The notes under the pieces are model-generated. The model was given only the letters and a program-made list of their open reading frames with translations, ran no database searches and was not told the origin of the DNA. DNA of 64,000 nucleotides from Areca catechu. Taxonomy: Eukaryota > Streptophyta > Magnoliopsida > Arecales > Arecaceae. The position numbers and the translations under genes were made by a program. Each line of letters begins with the position of its first letter. The stretch's first letter is position 1. Shown one piece after another: positions 56,614-64,000 of this stretch. Where the stretch lies: NCBI GenBank assembly GCA_021397845.1, contig CM038040.1, forward strand, positions 48,937,088-49,001,087. Direction: 5' to 3'.

Positions 56614-57153
56614 ACCCAACCTTTGTGATAGAAAAATTCTTGAAGGAAGGAGGTTCAATATGGTACTAACAAGCTAATTAGTTGGTTGAAAAAACACAAG
56701 TTAAATTATCCTGATCATATCCTTATGATATTTAGTACTCTTGTATAGTGGTTTAGGAAGAGTCATAGCTCTGAATGAGATCTAAGATAATATTTTTTAT
56801 AAGATATGACTCTACACATATTTTAGGAGGAATTCACCTATATGAGAATATTTGTACATGGCAGCAAATATGAGATATGGTTTATCTCTTATAACTCTTA
56901 CGAAGAATCAAGATATATATACAAGGCTACCAATATATAGATTCATGATAGAGAATTATGTACTATATGTATAATAGTTCTAAGTCTGGATGAAAGGAAT
57001 GTGGTTCAAGACTTGGTTTATTTTGATGTCTTCAGATGTAGTCAATTCATGGTAAGTAAGATTAAGTTTTAACACTATACCCATTGTATAGTATAAGTAA
57101 CCAGGAATTTATATTTTATTTTATTATTTTTTTTTAATTTTAAATTTTATGGG
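56614..57153. other. AT-rich stretch before a copia-type LTR
   Basis: No confident protein match. The last bases, TTTTATGGGGGATTG, look like a copia polypurine tract, so this may be decayed 3' internal sequence of a copia-type element. Confidence 0.35.
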
Positions 57154-57480
57154 GGATTGTTAGAATTTTAATTTGAGAAACTCAATTTTTTTTTAATTTA
57201 AACATGTTTTTAATATGATAATTATTACCTTTATTTGGTTTTAATTTTTAACCATTAGACTTTAATATGGATTTTAATCTTCTAACCATTAGGCACTTAA
57301 TTATAAGTTTTAATAGGACAATAAAAGCCAAACATTCATATTTATGGCTATAAAACGTACTCTTAGATCTTTATCCAAGCAGCTATCTCTTTTGTATTTT
57401 CTTCCCTTCTTCTAAAAATTTTCTTTTTTTATAATTTTTTATTTTTAATTTTTTTTTGGTTGCTAAAAGAATTTTTTATC
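57154..57480 (+). repeat. Candidate copia-type LTR, 5' part
   Basis: It begins TGTTAGAATTTTAATTTGAG directly after a polypurine-like tract and holds a TATA box (CTATAAAACG, 57349-57358) followed by T-rich sequence. The 3' end and any partner LTR are not identified. Confidence 0.4.
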
Positions 57481-58397
57481 AATCTCTGTCACGATCATAC
57501 TTATGGACGGAGAAATTCCAGTTATATCTTAGAATGATATTTCCAATTATTCCTGTACAAGAAGAGATCGAGCATTGTATTTTAGACATGCAGCTTTTGT
57601 TCTTCCATTTGTTAAGGGGAAGAAGGGTGGGCTTCGAGCAATTAGCCTGATGGATTCACATGTGCAGGAATAATTAAAACTTGAATCTCATTAGATGCAT
57701 GATTTATGAAGCATCTTTGACATTTAGCCATTGTGTTAGGTGGAAAACAAAAGGATGTTTCCTTTCCACAAGCAGTGACTCATCTTAATGCATTATAGTC
57801 TAATTATTTACATGAACAAAAAGTACTAATTGGCATCCATGTTCATACCAATATAAAGAGAATCTCATGATCCAAGGGCCTAAAAATGCTTTCTTAGCCA
57901 CCATGAGCACTTGGCTCTTTTTGCATCTGAAGGATGGTTATTTGGGATCCATGTCATAGATTGTTCGATGGTTATAATAATTTAAAAGAGAACTCGAGTT
58001 TCCCAAGTTAGATGGGCTCAATCACGTGAACTGCACTATGCTGCGAAGAACAGAGCCTAGCTAAGTAGGTTACATCACCTAATCCTATGCTGACATTGTA
58101 ATGATACTAAATTGTCTTTTTGTTTCCAGTTTTCAACCCCTAAAACAATTCCTCTACATCCTATAATTGAGTGGATTAGTGAAACTTAATTCCACCGCTA
58201 GTACATTTAGAAATGCCTTAATCCCTTTTTTTTTTTTTTTCTTTTTGTGGGAAAGAAGCATGTTTATTTAATGAGATACAGGATAATGTTATCATTTTTA
58301 ATGTTTTATATGCTCTCATTCAAGCCAGGTGAAAATTTCAGCTATGACTTTTTAGAAAACGCAGAACTTTCATAAGAAGAAGACCAAGGTTATTCTT

Positions 58398-58442
<45 letters not shown>

Positions 58443-59196
58443 AAAAATAGCAAGATAAGAAGAGGATAAGTCCCATATGAGCATCTTAAAGTATCATCGT
58501 CATGTAGAGGATTCATGCTCCAATGGGACTCTTTGTTTTAAAGTATCATCGACATGTAGAGGATTCATGCTCCAATGGGACTCTTTGTTTAAGCACCATA
58601 AGAAATAAACCAAGAAGAATATGCAATGGAGAAGACACTAGTATATTGGAATTACAAGAACTTATTTTCTTGGGGAGATGACATGAAGAATTAATGATAG
58701 ATTAAGTTAAATCAAAACTATGTTACTAAAACTGAGCAACCAAGCAAAAGTTCACTCAACATCAACAATACTGATTACATTACTTCCTTTTTTTTTTTTT
58801 CTTTTTTTTTTTTTGGGTGGAATGATGCTTATCTTATCCTCTTTCCACCCTCAGCAAGCCAAAGCATCATCATTAATCGATAGAACACATTCCACCACCA
58901 ACTCATATCACTAACAACAGCATTTTTTAAAAAAAATATTACCCAAAAAACCAGCATTTTTTATTATCAAAAAAGAAAAAGAGTAACTTTTTTGACCTCT
59001 TCCGCACTCTAAAGAGGGACCTATTTCTTAGGAAAAGGTAGCAGCTTTCGCTGACGCATCTAATGCCCTTGGCAGTGTTTTGGTACGCGAAATCTGATGG
59101 CCTTTGGCAGTTCAAAAAGACATTTGCATTTTTTTTATTTTTTATTTTTTATCTTTTATCAAAGATCCGGAACGGCCTTTTATAGCTACAAGGCCG
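57481..59196. other. Intergenic stretch with simple repeats
   Basis: No gene recognised. It holds an (AT)n microsatellite at about 58399-58437, poly-T runs at 58228-58241 and 58789-58814, and the 52-bp tandem duplication listed separately. Confidence 0.5.
58488..58591. repeat. 52-bp tandem duplication
   Basis: AAAGTATCATCG begins at 58488 and 58540, and the 52-bp units differ at one or two bases (ATCGTCATG versus ATCGACATG). Confidence 0.9.
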
Positions 59197-59600
59197 ATCA
59201 ATGAGCGCCTTATCGTTGAGACGGTAGTCTGATTGGTAGAAACTTAGTCTCACTTTCTATCGATCATGAATTGGAGATATGATCCTTACAGGTGACTCGA
59301 TTAAATCTAGAAATTTTCTTGGAACATGTGATCGAGATGACGAGAGAGCGTACTACTCTTGCGTCTTAGTGATATCAGGCTGACATACTCATCAATGATG
59401 GAAAGGGTATGCAAAAAAATTATGATCCGAATCGAACATAGCCTGGCAAGATTGAGGCACAATGATGGGAAGGGTATGCAAAAAAATTATGGTCCGAATC
59501 GAATATATCCTGGCGAGATTGGGGCACAGTGAAAATAGCTACATCGGAATTTATCCCCCCCTCTCCTTTATTTTATCAAAAAAAAAATTAATGAGCACCT
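59197..59600 (+). mobile_element. tRNA-derived SINE with target-site duplications
   Basis: The body (59211-59586) has an A-box-like TAGTCTGATTGG at 59225-59236 and a degenerate B-box-like GATATGATCC at 59276-59285, about 39 bp apart, the usual layout of a pol III promoter. It ends TTTATTTTATC and a run of A. The flanks ATCAATGAGCGCCT (59197-59210) and ATTAATGAGCACCT (59587-59600) are 14-bp duplications with two mismatches. A 67-bp internal segment (ATGATGG...GGCACA) is tandemly duplicated at 59395 and 59462. The family was not identified. Confidence 0.72.
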
Positions 59601-59761
59601 CAAAATGGAAAAAATCGGACGAGTTTGTCATGCTTTGGTAAACCCTTATTTCCATTTTATGATGGTCGGACTTTCTACACGAGACCTAGAAATGGTGCAC
59701 AACTTATGACATTCATCATAAAAGCAAATGGGCTCGCTTCACAATCCTTGGGATTTAATAA

Positions 59762-61972
59762 TTGTTGTCGCCAAGATCGTCATGGTCTGTAGCTCCGGTG
59801 CGTCGGGTCTCTCCCGTCGGATGCTCAGCCGCTGGCCTCGTGAATCGACTCCCTCCGTCGGGCGGACCTGCAAAACAGGGGAGATCTGGACCGGGAATTC
59901 CGGCGAAGACACTCTGACGATCAAGCTAGTGGGACGATCAAGGAGAACAGAGGATCTCTGAGGTAGAGAGCTTGGAAAACTTTCTGCTTCTAGAGGGTGA
60001 TTAAAATTGAAGATAAATGGAAGATTATTTAGGACTCAAGAGGGTCCGTGATTCTTTACCCCCCTTACCTCTTCCTGCTGGCCTTATGTAGACGAGCGAC
60101 CCTTGGTGTCCAGGGAAGCATGTTCTTCTTGGCATAGACCTGCGAGGCTTCTGCTAGCCTAAGGAGTTTAGATGGGTTGATGAACCTCCTTCTTTTGGAT
60201 GGTTCAGGAATTTAGTGAAGGAGTACAGTGTCTTGGATGGGGCACTCCTTCTCGATTAGTGTAAACTGTCACCTAGGAATTTTAATATAGCTCTCCTTGT
60301 AGAAGATGGCTATAGATCTAGTAGGGATGATGATTTTATATGCCAGATGACAGATGATTTTATATGCCAGACTGTCATCGTACCTGCACTTTAAAAATCA
60401 TACCTGAAATGGTGTTAAGTGAATCATGGCATAGGGATTGAGATGTTGCAGGTGAAGGCCCTCCGCGCGCACGGTTCAAGATGCACAGCACGAGGCTCGT
60501 CTGCATGCGAACCAAGATGCACAAGTAGCAGTCTCCTGGGTGCGTGGATCGAGGCGCGCCATCTCTTCGCGCGCGGAACCCGTTGGAGTGGAGCACTGGG
60601 CATTCACGGAGTTGGAGCTGGGGCTGGAGCCGGACTCCACGAGGGCAGAAGGCACTACGCTGGAGGTGAGGTGCTGGGCTGGTGAGGAGGCCAAAAGGTC
60701 TCCATGCTGGGTCACGCCGGACTAATCCGGCATTCGCCCTGGCGAAGTCGAGTTGGAGCTGGATTCCACGCGGGTGGAGGGTGCCGTGCCGGGCATCGCC
60801 AGACTGGGCACGCGGAGGGAGGTGGACTAGGACCCAGGCGTGGCCAGACCGAACGGAAGTGCTCGGATGGAGCCGGTCATGCCGGGCCGGACTGGCGAGC
60901 TGAGCCGGGGTGCGGACCCCTACGGGTGACCAGGTGCCGGAGCGGGCATCCTGCCGGACTGGGCTGGATCGGACGGAGGTTCTCCGGGCCGAGCCGAATC
61001 GGGCGCAGGACCACCGAACTGGCGTGGGCTGGAGCCGAAGCAGGCGGAGGGCGTTGCATGGAGCAGGCGTGCCCTGGCACGGAGGCGAGGTGGTGCGGAC
61101 CCCTGCGGACGACCGGGCGCCGGAGCGGGCGTCCCGCCGGATTGGGCCGAATCGGATGGAGGTCCGCCGGGCCGAGCTGAACCGGGCGCGGGACCATCGA
61201 ACTGGGAAGCGGCGTGCCGAGCTACGAGCCGCTGGAGCGGGCGGAGGTCTCCCGCAAGCGGACTCAGGGCTGGACGGAGGCGCGGGCCGAAGCTGGGAGG
61301 ATTCCAGAGCATGCCGGACTGGGAAGCGGCGTGCCGAATTGGGACGCGGCGTGCCGAACTGGGAAGCGACGTGTCAAACTGGGACGCGGCGATGGACTGG
61401 CACGAGGTCATGCCCTGGCACGGGCGAGGTCCCTCACTTGAGCCGGAGAGCTCCTCTTTGGAGCCGTGAGCGGGACTTCGCGCGGGCGGAGCCGAAGGCG
61501 GCCATGCCGAATTCGGAGCCGCTGGAGCGAGCGGTGGCCTCCCGCCGGCGGACGGGACACCAGAGAGGGTGGAGGCCTCCCACGGGCCCCCCACGGGCGG
61601 ACGGGATGCCGGAGAGGGTGGAGCCGAGGCGGGCAGGCGCGGGAGCGGGCGGTGGCGTGCTGCGAGCGTGATCCTGGGAAGCGGGTTTACCCTGGCACGG
61701 ACGCGGTGCCGAGCATGACTTCTAGCGGATAAGTCTGGGTGCGCCCACCTCCTGTGCGCGCGAACCGAGACATGGACGTGGTGCCGAGCTACCTAGGCTG
61801 ACCTCAGTGCAGACTAGGCAGCAAAGAAACAAGACTCCGCTCTCGTTCGAGATGGGATCATGGTGAAGAAGTACATGATCAAGGTTGGGCTATGATGGAG
61901 AAGTACATGATTATGCCAATTTTTAAAGAGGACATGTATCATGGCCGAATGAATTTGTTTACTACTGTAACA
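59762..61972 (-). repeat. LTR (2.2 kb) of the right-edge Tat-type element
   Basis: On the minus strand it starts TGTTACAGTAGTAAACAAAT at 61972 and ends CTTGGCGACAACA at 59762. The part at 60430-61800 is very GC-rich and partly repeated. A 188-bp offset links GCCGGAGCGGGCATCCTGCC (near 60932) and GCCGGAGCGGGCGTCCCGCC (near 61120). Long open frames there on both strands follow from GC richness. No second LTR lies in the window, so the limits rest on terminal sequence. Confidence 0.5.
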
Positions 61973-61990
61973 GATGCCCCTATTCCTTGA
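61973..61990 (-). promoter_or_regulatory. Candidate polypurine tract
   Basis: The minus strand reads AAGGAATAGGGGCATC directly before the LTR start TGTTACAG. Confidence 0.5.
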
Positions 61991-62500
61991 GTCCAAAACA
62001 TCAATATTTTTTGGATAAAAGGAGTACCAATATCCATTCGGCCTTACATCTTAGCAGGCCCTGTACTGGTTGCAAGAAGTCATTTGCTAAATGGAACTGA
62101 GCTTACTGGAGGTTAGCTGTTGGCCTTTGAAGGCTCAGATAAAGGCATCAAGTCTGGCTATCCTTTTCATGAACAGGGAGTGGCCTGCACAACAAAGTGG
62201 AAGGTGTTTCTTTTTGAAACTTACTTGCCTGTAGATGCTTTGACCTTGTGTTAGTTGTATTATGACGGTGCCAGTACTTCAGTCGAACTCTTCTTTGACC
62301 AGATAGAAGGTGGTGCCATGGAGGAAGAGGTTGGTGAGGTGTACAACTTGGACGCACACATATATGACTGGACAGATAGTTGAGGTGACCGAGCTCAAAG
62401 CATTCCTTGGAACCTTTGATGAAGGCATTGAAGTTGCTAGAAGATGAGAGCCATCCTGGCTGAAGAAGCCCAAGGAGCAGGAGAGAGAGAAATCAACTCC
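61991..62500. other. Non-coding stretch next to the polypurine tract
   Basis: No gene recognised. Confidence 0.45.
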
Positions 62501-62750
62501 GGTCAGATGCTCGACCTTGGGAGAGCAATGCTCGACCTCGGGGGAGCCATCCTGGCGAAGGAACCCAAAGAGCAGGAGTTCGACTCTGGCCAGATGCTCG
62601 ACCTCGAGGGAGCAACGCTCGACCTCGGGGGAGCCATCCTGGCGAAGGAACCCAAAGAGTAGGAGTTCGACTCTGGCCAGATGCTCGACCTCGAGGGAGC
62701 AACGCTCGACCTCGGGGGAGCCATCCTGGCGGAGGAACTCAAGGGATAAC
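62501..62750. repeat. 87-bp tandem repeat, about three copies
   Basis: CTCGGGGGAGCCATCCTGGC recurs with its G run at 62540, 62627 and 62714, a spacing of 87 bp (29 codons). The open frame is therefore preserved and reads as repeated LDLEGATLDLGGAILAKEPK-type peptides. I do not take this as evidence of a real protein. Confidence 0.9.
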
Positions 62751-62760
62751 ACGCGGACTG

Positions 62761-63165
62761 AAGTCCGGGTCCTCATGCCGGAACTGGGTTCTGAGGCATC
62801 TTCCAGACTGAAGTCCGGGATCACGTGGGGGGAACTGGGTTCTGCGCCACCTTCCAGACTGAAGTCCGGGATCACGTGGGGGAACTGGGTTCCGCGCCAC
62901 CTTCTAGACTGAAGTCCGGGATCACATAGGGAAACTGGGTTCTCCGCCACATTCTAGACTGAAGTCCGGGATCACATGAGGGAACTGGGTTCTGCGCCAC
63001 CTTCTAGACTGAAGTCCGGGATCATGTGGGGGAACTGGGTTCCGCGCCACCTTCCAGACTGAAGTCCAGGATCATGTGGGGGAATTGGGTTCCGTGCCAC
63101 CTTTTAGATTGAAGTCCGGGATTTTGTATCGGAACTGGGTTTTGTTGTGCCGGAACTGGGTTCTG
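62761..63165. repeat. 50-bp tandem array, about eight copies
   Basis: AAGTCCGGG (AAGTCCAGG once) occurs at 62761, 62811, 62862, 62912, 62962, 63012, 63062 and 63112, i.e. every 50 bp. Each unit reads GACTGAAGTCCGGGATCACG then TGGGGGAACTGGGTTCTGCG. A related motif lies in the 3' region of Tat(-) at 6470-6600. Confidence 0.92.
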
Positions 63166-64000
63166 GGCTTCTTTCGTCAGACTTGGAGTCGGACGGACGA
63201 GCCCCTGTAATGATGAAGAGCAAAATTTGCACTGAAAGGGAACTTTAATTATTGAGAAGGGATTCTTATATCCTTCATGAGGTGGCAGAGCCACTGGTTC
63301 GCCATATGCTAGGAGGCGAGCCGTAGATGGTTGGACCTCCGGAGCTTCCCGTAGTGGTTAGCCTTGCACATCCCAACAGCCGAGAATGTTTAATGATGTT
63401 GGTAATGATGGTGTTGCGGAAGGCCCTTTGCATGGTATGGAGGACAAAATCCCACTCCACAGTCTCGCATGATGTGCATGAAGTGACTGGGCCTTTACTG
63501 CTTCTTCCTTTCGGGAATCATGCTTCATTCATTGCTTTTCCTAGCCATAATGGGGTTAGTTTCCTTCATCTTCAACAGGAGTTTGACCTCAGCAAGGAGC
63601 TCGGTCTCATCAAAGTGCTTGACTTTGGAGAGGAGCTCGGCTCTACTAGGGAGCTTGGCTTTAGCTTGATTGACTCTTAGCTTGAACGCAGAGCTTCGAC
63701 AGCTTCTTGCATGGGACCTCTGGTATTTCCTGCCTTGAGGCGTTGGAGAGCTTGCGGGAGCTTTTCCTGTAGAACTAAAACACATTTTTTCATTGTGTAA
63801 ATGTAGAAGAGAATGAGTTACCTATTGAGCTTCGGTCATATATGTAGATAAAAATATGTTTCTTCCTTGAGCAGGTCGGGATCAACTTTGCCGGTCGTCC
63901 TCTCAGGAGAGAATGGGATTCCTTTGCACGGAAGAATAGAACTCGGTTGCATGGAAGAGCAAGGCTCCGTTGCGTGGGAGGAATGAGATCCTTAGGAGAG
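63166..64000. other. Unassigned non-coding end of window
   Basis: No recognised gene. Repeated GAGGAGCTCGGCTC/GGGAGCTTGGCTT-like words around 63590-63660 suggest another degenerate repeat of the same element. Confidence 0.4.

Larger units (their letters stand above)
59762..64000 (-). mobile_element. 3' part of a Tat-type element, minus strand, cut by window end
   Basis: An LTR (59762-61972), a polypurine tract next to it on the right, and tandem-repeat non-coding sequence beyond fit the 3' end of a minus-strand element whose pol would lie beyond 64000. The LTR end GGCGACAACA resembles that of the other Tat elements (GGTAACA, GGCAACA). The 50-bp repeat motif GACTGAAGTCCGGG is also found after Tat(-) pol. 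Confidence 0.55.

Noticed and set aside
60704..61671. Large GC-rich open frames on both strands (up to 253 codons)
   Set aside because: Overlapping frames on opposite strands in a GC-rich, repeated LTR interior, with no recognisable domain.
59762..61972. Interpretation as a solo LTR
   Set aside because: The bases on the two sides (TAATT-type left, GATGC right) do not match, and a polypurine tract abuts the right side, so internal sequence probably continues.

Overview
This window is repeat-rich plant nuclear DNA. Every coding region I can recognise belongs to a transposable element, except one captured fragment of a host enzyme gene. The element types (Ty3/gypsy Tat, chromodomain and Athila-like elements, a copia-type solo LTR, CACTA transposons, a hAT-like element and a tRNA-type SINE) and their deep nesting suggest pericentromeric or other gene-poor heterochromatin of a large plant genome. 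A monocot, possibly a palm, is my guess on general impression only.

Layout, left to right. (1) 1-6465: a minus-strand chromodomain Ty3/gypsy element ('chromovirus copy 1') with near-identical LTRs, an intact gag and almost no pol. (2) 6466-17298: a minus-strand Tat-lineage Ty3/gypsy element with decayed gag-pol, a 2.2-kb copia-type solo LTR inserted in it (10384-12629), and a 2.75-kb 5' LTR carrying a 184-bp tandem array. (3) About 17.3-25.5 kb: a decayed CACTA (En/Spm) transposon with TNP2-like and Transposase_24-like genes and a palindromic subterminal repeat block. (4) 25.5-30 kb: AT-rich DNA with Athila-like gag/pol wreckage. (5) 30106-31190: a hAT-like element holding a broken serine hydroxymethyltransferase (SHMT) fragment. 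(6) 33.0-34.2 kb: the 5' part of a second CACTA element. (7) 35125-54973: a 19.8-kb plus-strand Tat element with target-site duplication CCAGT, two RNase H domains, a 57-58-bp tandem array, and an antisense intron-containing reading frame. That frame is split by a second chromovirus copy (45451-51603, target-site duplication GGTGG). (8) 55-59.7 kb: a repeat matching the left flank, a CACTA terminus, a copia-type LTR and a SINE with clear target-site duplications. (9) 59762-64000: LTR, polypurine tract and tandem-repeat 3' region of another minus-strand Tat-type element that runs off the window.

The chromovirus copies are the most interesting feature. Both lack protease, reverse transcriptase, RNase H and the integrase core, keep a ~605-codon gag plus integrase-tail and chromodomain remnants, and sit at different target sites. 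This looks like a non-autonomous family moved by an enzyme supplied from elsewhere. All divergence and repeat-period figures were counted by eye from the sequence; family names come from recognised motifs, not searches.
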